Counted from the stretch's first letter, positions 39,399-50,978 are shown. The stretch is 64,000 nucleotides of DNA from JABABV01 sp965222855 (GCA_965222855.1 CBDCUL010000014.1:52632-116631), one strand, 5' to 3'. Notes: a model not told the origin generated them from the letters alone. Numbers and translations: made by a program.

Positions 39399-39427
39399 TC
39401 TACAATCAACGATTAAAATGTTATAAT
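39399..39427 (+). promoter_or_regulatory. Promoter of secDF
   Basis: TCTACA (39399-39404), a 17-base spacer and TATAAT (39422-39427). It fits the 160-base gap between ruvB and secDF. Confidence 0.55.
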
Positions 39428-39504
39428 TTAATACGTATAAAACGAGAATGTAAGATTATGATATAACAATATTTTATATAGTTATTAGGAAGGCTTATTA
39501 GTAA

Positions 39505-42186
39505 ATGAAAACATTTAAAAAATTAATAATAAATTTAATAAATTTTTTTAAAAAATGAAATCTACATTTTTTAAAAAATAGAATATTTAAAATAACAACC
39601 TTTGGAGTTTTTATAACAAGTATGATAGCCGGAGTTGCTATTATTAGTGTAAAAAGCACTTTTAATTACGATTCGTATAAAAGTCTATCGCCTGATTATG
39701 GAGATTCTTTAAAAATAAATATGCAAATTAACGATAAATATGAGCATAGTTACAATCATTTGTCACTAAATCAAATCGTTAATAAACTTTATGGTCAAAC
39801 AGATCAATTAGGTTTAAAGAATATTACGATCAATACTTATGGAACTAACGGAATTAATGTTACTGTTCCTGGTAAATATAATCAGTTTGAACAACGACGT
39901 TTAGTAGATTACATTACTACTAAACCAACTTTAACGTTTCGTGATGAAACTGATAAATCTTTATTTTCAAACGGAAGTTATGATACAGGTGGCCAAGTTT
40001 ATCATAAAGATGATAAACAAAATCTACCTTTCGATCTTAGCAATATTAAAATTAAAAATAATTCAATGACAAACAAGTCAACGATTATGCTTAAATTAAA
40101 ATCACCATATAGTGTTTCAACAACTAAAATTGATAACTTGCTTTCGGGCATTAAAGGAAAATCTAATTTAGTTTTTTGATTAGGATATGAGGGATTATAC
40201 AATTCTGTTTATAATACTCCAGCATTTAAAGATCAATCAACAAAAACATTATACAATTTTGTGCAAAGTGTTTCACCAAGTGGAGCAGCTTTTGGTAAAC
40301 CACAAACAATGTATGATGAAAACGAAATATTTGACTACAATAAAAAAGGAATTCCTAGTGTAGGACAATTAATCCCATCTCAACCTTCATTTGGTAATTC
40401 AGAATATTTTATAATCAACAATCCCAATTGAGGTACAAATAATAAATTAGTAAGTAATATTGCTAATCGTATTAAATACAGTGCCAATAAATTTACTTTT
40501 AAAACTATTTCTGTATCAAAATCAGGAAGCAGTTATTCACATAAAAGAATTGTATTTATCTTTACCACTATTGGTATTATTATGCTTTTAATTTTAATGT
40601 GATTAGTGTGAAGTTATGGGACGTTAGGATTAGTAACATCATTATCACTACTTTTAGTCGGACTGGCCAATATCGCCGTCTTTAACACTATTGGTGGTGA
40701 AATTAGTAATGGTTCTATTATTACGTTTTGTTTATTGTTTATTTTATTAGCAGCAATAAGCGCATGGCAGCTAAACATCTTTAAAAAAGAAATTAAATCT
40801 GGATCCAAAACTGAATACGCTTTAAATAGATCGCGCCGAAACTCGCTATCTATGGTCTTGGATTTAAAATTTTTATTAATGTTAACAACCTTTACATTTT
40901 TCTACTTTACGATTGGTTTATTAGAAAATATTTCAATCATGTCAATGTTTTTGTTATTATTATCAACAGCTGGTTTATTAGTTTTAAACCGATGTCTGAT
41001 TTATTTATTAGCAAGCACAAAGTTTGTCAAAGACAAGTGATTATGTGGTGCTATTAATAATAAATTTAGTGATAAAATAACGAACATAATCAATACTACA
41101 ACTAAAAAAGTCGTTACATTCTTCAATTTTAAATGATTTAAATTAGTGTTTATATCATCTTTCGCAATTTTAATTAGTGCTGGAACAGTCTTTATCTTAG
41201 CGACTTCTCTAATGCACAATAACTTTAGTTCTTCTTTTGCTCTTGGTAGTGATTTTAAAACTAAATATGATTTTAACGTTGTTTTAAAAGCTAATGGTGG
41301 CGATGATCATACTTTAGCAACTCAAAATAAAATAACAAATTCAGATGTGTCTAAAATTAGAAAAGATTTAAAAAATGCTAAAATAAATATTTATAGTGCT
41401 GATTTATCAGTAGAAACAATTTATTTCTATGATGCAGATCAAAACTTAGATACTAACAAAACTAAAAAAATGTATACTTACTCTGTATCATCAACAACAA
41501 AAGTAACGCTAAATCAAATAAATACAGCTTTTAAGAGCGATAATTTTGTTGTTAAAGATTATGGTAATAATAGTGCTATTCAAAAAGTTCAAAACACATT
41601 ATTTGGTAATTATATTAAAAGATTATTCTTCGCTATTGTGATGGCAATGATTCCAGGAGTTGTTTATTTAATATTTAGATTTAGATGATCTAGCGCTATT
41701 GCGATATTGAAATGTCTAATTATTAATATTCTTGGATTCTTCTCAATTGCAGCAATCTTTAGAATTCCAATTAATTTTACTTTCATTGAAGTTGTCTTAT
41801 TTATCTTATTAATTAATTTATCATTAGGAACATTTATGTTGAATTTAATAAGGTCAAAATCAAAAATCAATGAAAAGGATTTACAAAAATCTGATTTAAA
41901 ACGAATTGTTAATGAAGTTCAAACGAATTTCAAACCATTCTTAATTAAGATTACGATAGTAATGCTTGCTGTTGTAATAGTAATAGCTTGCGTTATTCCG
42001 GTGCAAAATCTACCAGTGTTAATACTTCTATTATTTACTATCTTATTCAGTTCATTGTTAGCATATAATCTGTTACCGAAACTGTGAGTTTTCTTAGAAA
42101 ATTACAGATTAACTAATCATAGAAAAATCAAATCAATGAAATTAACTAAAGTAAATGAACAAATATTTAAAAATATCAATGATTAA
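39505..42186 (+). CDS. secDF: Fused SecDF-like protein translocase accessory subunit
   Basis: This is an 893-residue membrane protein made of two halves. Each begins with one membrane helix (about 30-50 and 548-570) followed by a long extracytoplasmic domain, then a block of five helices (about 352-510 and 700-870), as in fused SecDF of Firmicutes. SecDF uses ion flow to help SecYEG release exported proteins. Helix blocks such as GTLGLVTSLSLLLVGLANIAVFNTIGG fit SecD. The usual SecD G-x-D-L-x-G-G motif near the first helix is not recognisable, and the SecF equivalent is reduced to LGSDFKTKYDF. The gene has an AGGAAGG ribosome site and is intact over its whole length with TGA as Trp. Confidence 0.85.
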
Positions 42187-42214
42187 TATTTTTAGATAGG
42201 AGAGATTTGATAAT

Positions 42215-42727
42215 ATGGATTTAAAACAATATATTACAGACGTGCCTAATTTTCCGAAAAAAGGAATTAACTTTAAAGATATTAGTAGTTTAATGTTGAA
42301 TACCAAAGCGTTCAACAACAGTATTGATCTATTAACTAATTTTGCTAAAACTTTAAATATAAATGTTATTGCTGGACCAGAATCACGCGGATTTATTTTC
42401 GGGTGTCCAATGGCTTACAATCTAAACGTTGGGTTTATTCCAATTCGCAAACCAGGAAAATTACCTAGAAAAACTATTAGTGCAAAATACACATTAGAAT
42501 ACGATACAAATGTTTTAACTATGCATGTTGACGCAATTAAGCCAGGTGAGCGTGTTTTAATAGTAGATGATATTTTAGCTACTGGCGGAACTATATTAGC
42601 CTCAATTGAATTAGTCGAAAAATTAGGTGGCATAGTCGCCGGTATATGTTTTTTAGCTAGACTTACAGACTTGAATGGGTCTGAAAAAATTAAAAATTAT
42701 CCACATTTATTTTTACTGGATTTATAA
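42215..42727 (+). CDS. apt: Adenine phosphoribosyltransferase
   Basis: This is a 170-residue protein. VPNFPKKGINFKDIS at the start, GPESRGFIFG, the substrate loop KPGKLPRKT, and the PRPP motif VLIVDDILATGGT (about residues 115-127) identify Apt. It salvages adenine to AMP. TAGGAGAGA precedes ATG 42215. It is followed 3 bases later by relA, an order (secDF-apt-relA) conserved in Firmicutes. Confidence 0.96.
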   Translation: MDLKQYITDVPNFPKKGINFKDISSLMLNTKAFNNSIDLLTNFAKTLNINVIAGPESRGFIFGCPMAYNLNVGFIPIRKPGKLPRKTISAKYTLEYDTNVLTMHVDAIKPGERVLIVDDILATGGTILASIELVEKLGGIVAGICFLARLTDLNGSEKIKNYPHLFLLDL

Positions 42728-42730
42728 AAA

Positions 42731-44869
42731 ATGGTTACGATTGAATTAGTCTTAGAAAAAGCTAAAGAATATATTAAAGATAAACAAGAAATCAACATAA
42801 TTAAAAAAGCGTATGAATTTGCTAAAAAAGCTCATACTGGTCAGAAAAGACTTTCTGGTGAGGATTACATTACTCATCCTGTTCATACTGCTTATACTGT
42901 TGCTTTATTAAAAGTTGATGCGGCTGCTATTGCAGCAGCATTATTACATGATGTTTTAGAGGATACTAAAATTACAATTTACGATCTAAGAGACAATTTT
43001 AATTATGAAATTGTTTTTTTAGTAGAAGCACTAACTAAAACAACATCTTTTGAAAATAAAAAAACAATTAATTTAAAATACGAATATATTCGTAAAATCA
43101 TTTTATCTATGTCAAAAGACATCCGTGTTATTTTAATAAAAATAGCTGATCGTTTACATAATATGGAAACTTTAGAATTCAAAAGTATTAGCAGTCAAAA
43201 AAGAATTGCTAAAGAAACTTTAGAAGTTTATGTTCCAATAGTTCATCGTTTAGGAATTCACTATATTAAAGCCCGATTAGAAGATCTTTGTTTTAAATTT
43301 CTTAATTATGATAAATATTTAGAAATTAAAAAAATTCTTCATAAAAAATTAGATTCACGTGAAAGAACGCTTACAAAAATTATTGATAGTATTAAAACTC
43401 TTTTAACAGAAAAAAATATTGAATACGTTAATATTTATGGTCGAAACAAACACTTTTATTCAATTTATCGTAAAATGTATTTAAAAGGTCGGCGTTTCGA
43501 TGAAATTTTTGATTTAACAGCTATTAGTATTATTGTTAAAGATCAAATGGAATGTTATCGTGTTCTAGGAATCATTCATAATAATTTTCCAATTATTTCT
43601 AATCGATTCAAAGATTACATTACAAGTCCAAAAACTAATAATTATCGCGCTATTCATACTAATATTTTATTAGATAAGAATTTTTTTGAAATTCAAATTC
43701 GTGATCAAGTGATGGAACAAATTGCTATTTGAGGTAGCGCTAGTCATTGAAATTACAAAAACTATCGTAGTTTAGACAAAAAAGCGATTCAAGAATTAGA
43801 AAATAAAATCCCCTTCTTAAAATATATAAATGAAAAAGTCGGTGCTAATGGTAGTCTTAATATTGAAGACTGACATAAAGAAATTATTGCCGAAGATATT
43901 TGTGTATTAACTTTTGACGGCGATGCAGTTATTCTACCTTCTGGTAGTACTGTTTTAGATTTTGCTTACAAAATTCATACTGATATTGGAAACCATGCTC
44001 AATTTGCTTTCGTTAATAAAAAGAAATCCCCAATTATGAAGATTTTAAAAACTGGCGATGTTATTGAAGTATCTACTAGTAATGCGATTTTCCCTAAAAT
44101 AGAATGATTAGAATATGCAAAAACTAATTCTGCTCATCAAGCTATTAAAAAATATTTAACATCTGCCCAAATTTTATCAAAAACAATTGCTACTAAAATT
44201 GGTAAAGAATTAATGAAAAATTATTTATCAAAAAACGTTAAAGATGCCGAATTCTTTAAAGACAAAGAGAACTTTAACATTATGATTAAAAATTTAAATT
44301 ATCGCAACGAAGAAGACTTCTATGCAAGTGTCTATCAAAATTCAATTAATCTAACTAAATTATTTGGTGAATATAATCAAAGTAATAGTTCTTATAATTA
44401 TTTTTATTCAAAAGAATATCATAATAAAATTAAAGCTGATTTAATATCACCAAAAAATAGTAGTTATTCAATAGCTGAGTGTTGTTTGCCCATACCAGGA
44501 GATAAAATTGTTGGTCATAAAAAAACTACTAACGCAATTACACTGCATCGTTTTTCTTGTGCTAAAGTAAATATTTTTAAAAAGTCAAAATTAATTTCAA
44601 TTCAATGAAATAATAATCCATTATTTAATTACAAGACAAAAACTTCGATTAAAGTTAAAAACCGACCCGATGGATTAAAAGATATTATTTTAGTATTTTC
44701 TTCAATGAATTTAAATATTTTAAAATTATATGCTAATTCAATTGTTAATAAAAAAATTGCTATTGTAGATATTGTTTTTACGATTAATAATTCTTCTGAT
44801 TTAGATAATTTATTTATTTTATTAAAAAATCTTAATGGTATAATTTCAATTAAAAGAAACGAGAGTTAG
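42731..44869 (+). CDS. relA: RelA/SpoT-type (p)ppGpp synthetase/hydrolase
   Basis: This is a 712-residue Rsh. The hydrolase HD domain is intact (THPVHTAYTV and LLHDVLEDT, about residues 52-80), as is the synthetase domain (GRNKHFYSIYRKM and RFDEIFDLTAISII). A TGS domain follows (VLTFDGDAVILPSGSTVLDFAYKIHTDIG), then the Cys/His zinc-like segment (CCLPIPGDKIVGHKK...HRFSC) and a C-terminal ACT-like domain. Both activities are therefore possible. No ribosome site precedes ATG 42731, so it is probably coupled to apt. TGA codons (e.g. 43730) are Trp; a standard-code reading splits the gene into three. Confidence 0.93.
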
Positions 44870-44881
44870 GAGTCTATTATT

Positions 44882-46168
44882 ATGTATAAAAAAATTAAAG
44901 GCACAGTTGATATTTATGGCGAAGATATCAATCTATTACATTACATTGAACTGATAATTAAAAACGTTTGTGCAACATTTAATTATCAAGAAGTACGCAC
45001 TCCTATTTTCGAAACTACGAATCTTTTTACTAAAACAATCGGTGAAACTGCTGATATAGTTAGTAAAGAAATGTATACTTTTTTAGATAAAGGAAATCGC
45101 TCAATTACGCTACGTCCTGAAGGCACAGCCTCAGTAATGCGTTTTGTAACTGAAAACAAATTATTGTTAGCGGCATCGCTACCATTAAAATTGTTTTATT
45201 ATGGTGCGATGTTCAGATATGAAAGACCTCAAAAAGGTCGTCAACGTCAATTTCATCAATTCGGAATTGAAAATATTGGTTTAAACAATTATATTGCTGA
45301 CGCTGAAGTAATTATTTTAGGCTACACATTCTTATCACAATTAGGTTTATCAAAAATTAAAATCTTACTTAATAATTTAGGAACCCATGCTGATCGAGCA
45401 AATTATACTGAACAATTAAAAAAATATTTACATAATCATTTTGAGGATTTGAGTGAATTATCACGATATCGTTTTGAAAAAAATCCCCTTAGAATTCTTG
45501 ATTCTAAAGAAGTTGAAGATCAAAATATTATTAAAAATGCACCTACTATTATGGAATACATTAACGAAACTAGTAAAAATAATTTTAATAATATTTGTAA
45601 TATTTTAAAACATCATGGAATTGATTATGAAATAGATCATCATTTAGTACGTGGTCTTGATTACTATTCAGAAACTGTTTTTGAAATAGTCTCAACTGAT
45701 CCAAATGCTGGTTCGCAAAATACTTTAATTGGTGGTGGACGATATACTTATGAGCAAAATCCTGATTCCAAAACAGAAGTCATTGAAGCGTCTGGATTTG
45801 CTTTAGGAATAGAAAGATTAATGTTGGCTATTAAGAATGACCCACTGATTTATGATAAAATAAAAGCAGATATGCAAAATGATATCGATGTTTTTATTGT
45901 TAATATTAATTGCGAAATGGAAGTAATTATTTTAATTGCAACTATGTTAAGAAATTTTGGTATAAAAGTAGAATATGATTATTTAAATCGTAATTCTAAT
46001 AAACAATTTAAACGAATGGCAAAATTAAATCCACAATATTCAATCATTATTGGTCAAAAGGACTTCCTTTTAAAACAAGTAACTATAAAAGAAAATCAAT
46101 CAAAAGTAGAAGAAAAAGTTAAAATCAACGATTTATTAAACTTTTTCAAAGACAAATCATTAATTTAA
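44882..46168 (+). CDS. hisS: Histidyl-tRNA synthetase
   Basis: This is a 428-residue class II enzyme. It starts KIKGTVDIYGEDIN (usual R-G-T-x-D), then motif 2 FRYERPQKGRQRQFHQFGIE, the His-specific LVRGLDYYSETVFE, motif 3 GFALGIERLML, and an anticodon-binding domain at the C-terminus. AGGAGT precedes ATG 44882. It is followed 18 bases later by aspS, the conserved Firmicutes pair. Confidence 0.97.
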   Translation: MYKKIKGTVDIYGEDINLLHYIELIIKNVCATFNYQEVRTPIFETTNLFTKTIGETADIVSKEMYTFLDKGNRSITLRPEGTASVMRFVTENKLLLAASLPLKLFYYGAMFRYERPQKGRQRQFHQFGIENIGLNNYIADAEVIILGYTFLSQLGLSKIKILLNNLGTHADRANYTEQLKKYLHNHFEDLSELSRYRFEKNPLRILDSKEVEDQNIIKNAPTIMEYINETSKNNFNNICNILKHHGIDYEIDHHLVRGLDYYSETVFEIVSTDPNAGSQNTLIGGGRYTYEQNPDSKTEVIEASGFALGIERLMLAIKNDPLIYDKIKADMQNDIDVFIVNINCEMEVIILIATMLRNFGIKVEYDYLNRNSNKQFKRMAKLNPQYSIIIGQKDFLLKQVTIKENQSKVEEKVKINDLLNFFKDKSLI

Positions 46169-46186
46169 AATATAGGTGGTTAACTT

Positions 46187-47884
46187 ATGAATAAAAATAT
46201 TACTAAATGTAACGAATTATCATTTTTAGATATTGGTAGCAATATTACTGTTAGAGGATTCGTTATTAAAAAACGTAAATTAGGATCATTAATTTTTGTT
46301 AATTTACGCGATTTGAGTGGTCAAGTTCAAATTATTTTTAAAAATGATAATTTAGAACTTTATAAAGAAGCTAAAAAACTAAACAATCAAGATGTAGTTT
46401 TAATTAGTGGAGTTTTAAGTACTCGTAAATCAATTAATCCTAATCAAGAAAACGGCACTGTTGAATTAATTCCTGAATTAATCAACGTCTTCAATAAAGC
46501 GCAATCAACTCCGCCTTTGATTATCGAAAATCAAACGGATGCTTTAGAAAATACTCGTTTAAAATATCGTTATTTAGATTTAAGAAGACCATCGATGCAA
46601 GCGAAATTAAAAATGCGTCATAAAACTACATTATTAATTCGTAATTATTTAAATAATTTAGAATTTTGTGAAATTGAAACACCAATATTAAATCGATCAA
46701 CTCCTGAAGGGGCCAGAGATTTTCTAGTACCATCACGAGCATATGAAAATAAGAATTTTTCACTACCACAATCACCTCAATTGTTTAAGCAATTATTAAT
46801 GATTTCTGGGATGGAACGTTATTTTCAAATTGCTAAATGTTTTCGTGATGAAGATATGCGAAAAGATCGTCAACCCGAATTCACACAATTAGATATTGAG
46901 CTTGCTTTTGCAACTCCTGAAATCATTATGAATTTAACGGAAAAATTATTATCTAAAATTTTTAAAGAAATTTTAGATATTGATATTCCGACTGAATTTA
47001 GACAAATGACTTACAATCAAGCGCTAACACAATACGGTAGCGATAAACCAGATTTACGTTATGATTTAGTGATTCAAGATTTTACATCTATTTTTCAAAA
47101 TACAACAATTGAATTCATTAAAACTTCTTTACAAAAAAATGAAGTTATTAAAGCAATCATAATTGAAAAACAATTAAGCAGAAACCAATTAAAAAAACTT
47201 GAAAATGAAGCTAAAAAAAATCATGCTAAAGGTCTTATTTGAGTTGAAATTAATGACAGTGTCATAATTGATAGTTCAATTAATAAATTATTAAGCGATG
47301 ATGAAAAATGTTTAATTAGTAAAACTGCTAATATAAAATCAGGATTTATTTTAATGACTGTTAATAATTTTTACAATGCGTCAGTTTCTATGGGTGCAAT
47401 TCGAGTTAAATTAGCAGAATTTTTTGAATTAGCTGATAAAAATATTTATAAATTTTTATGAGTTACTGATTTCCCATTATTTATTACTGATAGCAACGGC
47501 GCACTAAATAGCGCTCACCACCCATTTACATCGCCTAATTTAGACGATTTAGATTTATTAGCAACTAACCCTCTAAAAGTAAGATCTACCGGATATGACA
47601 TTATTATTAATGGTTTTGAAATCGGTGGCGGTTCGATTAGAATTATTGATAATAAATTACAAAAACAAATTTTTAATTTATTACAATTAAGTGATCTTGA
47701 AGTGGAACAAAATTTTGGATTTTTCTTAAAAGCGTTCTCATATGGAACGCCGCCTCATGGTGGGATTGCTTGAGGATTAGATCGTTTGTTAATGATTATG
47801 ACAAAATCTGATAGCATTCGCGATGTTATTCCATTTCCAAAAAATTCTCATGGACGTGATTTAATGATGGATGCACCAAGTTAA
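46187..47884 (+). CDS. aspS: Aspartyl-tRNA synthetase (bacterial type)
   Basis: This is a 565-residue class II enzyme with an N-terminal OB anticodon domain (VRGFVIKKRKLGSLIFVNLRDLSGQVQII), motif 2 with FRDEDMRKDRQPEFTQLDIE, a bacterial GAD insertion (about 280-400) and motif 3 GGIAWGLDRLLMIM. It ends in the usual PFPKNSHGRDLMMDAPS. TGA codons at 47239, 47458 and 47771 are Trp. It ends 1 base before the DUF896 gene. Confidence 0.97.
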
Positions 47885-47885
47885 A

Positions 47886-48092
47886 ATGTTAAATAAAACT
47901 AAAATAGCACGAATTAATTTTTTGCACAAAAAATACCAAGATAAAACAATCACGCCTGGAGAAGAAACCGAACGACAACAATTAAGATTAGAATATATTA
48001 AATCAGTTAAAGCTAGTTTAGAATTAAAATTACAAAGTGTTAAAATACAAACACCTGATGGCAAATTAAAAAAACTAAAAAAAAGGATTTAA
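47886..48092 (+). CDS. DUF896 (YnzC-like) small protein
   Basis: This is a 68-residue basic protein. The pattern ARINFLHKKYQDKTITPGEETERQQLRLEYIKSVKASL, with an E-x-x-E-x-x-x-L-R-x-E-Y core, and the VKIQTPDGK tail match the DUF896/YnzC family, a two-helix protein found across Firmicutes. It has no established function beyond a link to SOS-region genes in Bacillus. The start is ATG 47886, one base after the aspS stop; an in-frame ATG at 47871 is inside aspS. It is probably translated by coupling. Confidence 0.75.
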   Translation: MLNKTKIARINFLHKKYQDKTITPGEETERQQLRLEYIKSVKASLELKLQSVKIQTPDGKLKKLKKRI

Positions 48093-48096
48093 CAAA

Positions 48097-48576
48097 ATGC
48101 GTTTAGAAAATATCATATATCTAGATAAACTAGTTTCAAAAATATTTTATAAAATTATTAAAATTGAATCTAAAGCATTAAAATTAGAATTTGCTGATCA
48201 AAAAATAACTTTAACATTTAACGATATTCATATTTTGCACGAAATTTCAAAATATGAAAATCCTAATTATAGTTTAATTGCTAAAGTAATGGAAGTTACT
48301 AAAGGAACTTTCACGACTTCTATTAAAAGATTATTAAAAAATAATTATGTTATTTCTAAAAATGATCCTTTTGATAAACGTAAAAAAAATATTTATTTAA
48401 CTGAAAAAGGGCAACAAATAAATAAAGGTTATTTAAAATTTCATTTTAAAATCATCAGTTCATTAGCGCAAGGATTAACTTTGCAAGAACAAACAATTTT
48501 ATATCAAGCTGCTAATAATTTATTTAATATTTTTGATAAAATTGATATCAATAACGATCAAAAAAAGAAGCTCTAA
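48097..48576 (+). CDS. MarR-type winged-helix regulator
   Basis: This is a 159-residue protein with a MarR-like layout: an N-terminal dimerisation helix, LTFNDIHILHEIS, YSLIAKVMEVTKGTFTTSIKRLLKNNYVI (recognition helix), the wing FDKRKKNIYLTEKGQQI, and a C-terminal dimerisation helix. The D-x-R-x-K-x-x-x-L-T wing is characteristic. The controlled gene is unknown. In Firmicutes a MarR regulator with this look (FabT) controls fatty-acid genes, but none are nearby. It ends at a terminator shared with ispG. Confidence 0.78.
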   Translation: MRLENIIYLDKLVSKIFYKIIKIESKALKLEFADQKITLTFNDIHILHEISKYENPNYSLIAKVMEVTKGTFTTSIKRLLKNNYVISKNDPFDKRKKNIYLTEKGQQINKGYLKFHFKIISSLAQGLTLQEQTILYQAANNLFNIFDKIDINNDQKKKL

Positions 48577-48597
48577 TTTTTTAAAGCTTCTTTTTCT
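48561..48597. terminator. Bidirectional terminator between the MarR gene and ispG
   Basis: AAAGAAGCT, 12-base loop, AGCTTCTTT followed by T (plus) and preceded by A (minus). The MarR stop lies in the loop and the ispG stop at 48573-48575 is also in the hairpin. Confidence 0.8.
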
Positions 48598-49649
48598 TTC
48601 ACAACAATATCAATTTGTTCTTTTAATGCATCTAATAATTTTTCTTGTGGTAGCGTTTTAATGACTTTACCATCTTTAAACAATAAACCACCTTTACGAC
48701 CACCAGCGATTCCAACATCAGCATGCGCCGCTTCGCCAATCCCGTTAACGGGACAACCTAAAATCGCAACATTAATATTAACTTTAATTTTTTCTAAATA
48801 TTTTTCAATACTGTTCATAATCGGTAACATATCAAATTCAATTCGACCACATGTTGGACAAGCAATTAAATTAGGAATATTTTTTGCTAATTTAAAACTA
48901 TTTAATAGTGTTTTACATGCTTTTATCTCATGAATTGGATCACCTGATAAAGAAATTCTAATCGTACTGCCAATTCCTTCTTCTAATAAAACACCTAATC
49001 CAGCAGCAGATTTAATAGCGCCGCTAAAAATACTGCCTGCTTCGGTAATTCCTAAATGAAGGGGATAATTTCATTTTAAACTAGCTTGACGATAACAATC
49101 AATTGCCATTAAAGGATCACTTGATTTCAAAGATAGGGCAATATCGAAAAAATTATGACTTTCTAATATCTTTATATGTCGCTCAGCGGCTAAAATCATT
49201 GATTTAGGAGTTACACCATACTCTTTAACTAAATCTTTCGGCAAAGACCCAGAATTAACACCTATACGAATTGGTATCTTCGCCTTCTTGGCAGCTTCGA
49301 CAATTTCTTCAATTTGTTTTTCATTAGCAATATTACCAGGATTAATTCTTAACTTATGAATTCCGGCTTTAATTGCATCAAGTGCAAAATGAAAATTGTA
49401 ATGAATATCAGCCACAACTGGAATTGGTGATAGTTTAACAATGTTAACTAAATTATTAGCATCAGCATATCCTAAAACGGCGACTCTAATAATCTGACAA
49501 CCCATTTCATGCAATTCTTTGATCTGTGTAATCGTTGCATCAGTATCATGAGTTTTCGTAGTTGTCATTGATTGAATGATAACTTGGTTGTTTCCTCCGA
49601 TTTGAATTCCTTTAACAAATATTGGTCTAGTTTTTTCTCTTTTATTCAT
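48573..49649 (-). CDS. ispG: 4-hydroxy-3-methylbut-2-enyl diphosphate synthase (IspG/GcpE)
   Basis: This is a 358-residue protein. The N-terminal TIM-barrel part (IQIGGNNQVIIQSMTTTKTHD, VVADIHYNFHFAL, LRINPGNI) and the C-terminal 4Fe-4S domain with CPTCGR and ILGCPVNGIGEAAHADVGIAGG identify IspG, the sixth enzyme of the MEP isoprenoid pathway. It needs an iron-sulphur cluster and a reduced ferredoxin or flavodoxin. One TGA (Trp) is at residue 193. It is on the opposite strand to its functional partner dxs, 3.5 kb away. The start is ATG at 49649 with a GGAAT-type upstream site; ispG shares a terminator hairpin with the MarR gene. Confidence 0.95.
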
Positions 49650-49758
49650 AGAACATTCCTTTGAATTTTTAATTTTATTAACAATAGTTTTATAATTATG
49701 ATATCATATAATAGAAAATATTTCATTTAATAAAACTCATAATTGAAAGGAAAAACAA

Positions 49759-49908
49759 ATGCGCGAAAATTTAACTTTAAGATGTGAAAAATGTAAAATG
49801 GAAAATTACATCACTACTAAAAACAAATCAAAACAACCAGGTCGTATCGAAGTCAAAAAATATTGTTCAAAATGTAATGCTAAAACTTTACATAAAGAAA
49901 AAAAATAG
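49759..49908 (+). CDS. rpmG: 50S ribosomal protein L33
   Basis: This is a 49-residue protein. MRENLTLRCEKCKMENYITTKNK with a second Cys pair (KKYCSKCN) gives a Cys4 zinc-ribbon version of L33. A GAAAGG ribosome site precedes ATG 49759. A TATAAT at 49707-49712 is a likely -10 for rpmG-efp. It is divergent from ispG. Confidence 0.95.
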   Translation: MRENLTLRCEKCKMENYITTKNKSKQPGRIEVKKYCSKCNAKTLHKEKK

Positions 49909-49925
49909 AGGTTCGAGGTTAATAA

Positions 49926-50486
49926 ATGATAGATGTTAATAACTTAAGACCCGGAAACACTTTTTTATTAGATAAGAACATTTTTGTTGTTATCACAGTA
50001 AACCACTCACACCAAGGTAGAGGACAAGCAACTGTTAAAGCGAAAATTAAAAACTTAAAAACAGGAGCAATCATCAATAAATCTTGATCAGGTGGCGGGC
50101 GTTTAGAAAAGGCTCATATTGACAAACAAGATATGCTATTTCTTTATAAAGAAGCAGATAACTTCGTTTTTATGAATAATCAAAATTATGAACAAATCTC
50201 AATCAATAAAGATAAATTGACATGAGAATCTAATTTCTTAACAGAAAATAGTAATATTTTAGTACGTATGTTTGACGGCAAAATATTAGATGTCGAGCTA
50301 CCAGCTAATGTAAAATTAACAATTACTGATACAGAAGCAGGTATCAAAGGCGATACTAAAACTAATGCTACGAAAGCAGCAACATTAGAAACCGGATTTG
50401 TAACGCAAGTGCCATTATTTGTTACTGTTAATACTAAAATCTTAGTTTCTACCAAAGATGGGAAATACGTTTCTCGTGCTGAATAA
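49926..50486 (+). CDS. efp: Elongation factor P
   Basis: This is a 186-residue protein with the three EF-P beta-barrels and the C-terminal ETGFVTQVPLFVTVNTKI...DGKYVSRA signature. EF-P helps ribosomes through polyproline stretches. The loop that reaches the peptidyl transferase centre, usually P-G-K-G with a modified Lys, reads HQGRGQA here, with Arg32 at the tip. Several bacteria use a rhamnosylated Arg; no rhamnosyltransferase (EarP) is visible here, so modification is open. A GAGGTT site precedes ATG 49926. One TGA at 50086 and one at 50221 are Trp. Confidence 0.93.
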
Positions 50487-50513
50487 GAAAGAATTTGTTT
50501 CTTTCTTATTTTG
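50485..50513 (+). terminator. Rho-independent terminator after efp
   Basis: AAGAAAG, nine-base loop, CTTTCTT followed by ATTTTG. It separates rpmG-efp from nusB. Confidence 0.7.
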
Positions 50514-50573
50514 TTATAAATAGATTTTTATTGTAGTATTGTAGTATATCAATATATAAAAGGGGAGGTTATT

Positions 50574-50978
50574 ATGGTAGAATTCATCCAAAAATTAAAT
50601 AGTAAAAAATGATGAATTAAAAATCGACAAAGTATTCTTAATAATGTTTATCAACAATTATTACTTACGCAAGATCATTTAAATGTTGAACAAGAATTAA
50701 TCGATGCTAGTTATAGTGAAGATTATATTAAAGTTGTTCAAGATATTTTGACAAACAAAGATCAACTTATTAGTAAAGTTGATGACGTTTTAAAAAAAGA
50801 ATGAAATTTTAAAAGATTACATGTCTTATCACAAGCAGCATTAATTTGTGGTTCATATGAAATTTTAATTCTAGAAAAACCAAAAGCAATTATTATTAAT
50901 AGTTATGTCGAAATTTTAAAATCTATTAGTGATCCTAAAACAGTTAAATTAATTAACGCCTTATTAGATAAAATTTAA
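50574..50978 (+). CDS. nusB: Transcription antitermination factor NusB
   Basis: This is a 134-residue all-helical protein. The C-terminal half (LSQAALICGSYEILILEKPKAIIINSYVEILKSISDPKTVKLINALLDKI) carries the NusB pattern seen in Firmicutes (R-A-x-L-x-x-x-x-Y-E-I and INE-x-V-x-x-x-K). NusB binds boxA RNA with NusE. The N-terminal R-x-x-R motif is less clear. GGGGAGG precedes ATG 50574. It heads a nusB-xseA-xseB-unknown-dxs-tlyA cluster, the classic Firmicutes order, which backs the call. Confidence 0.75.

Noticed and set aside
47871..47885. Longer start for the DUF896 protein at ATG 47871
   Set aside because: It would begin inside aspS; family similarity starts at ATG 47886, one base after the aspS stop.
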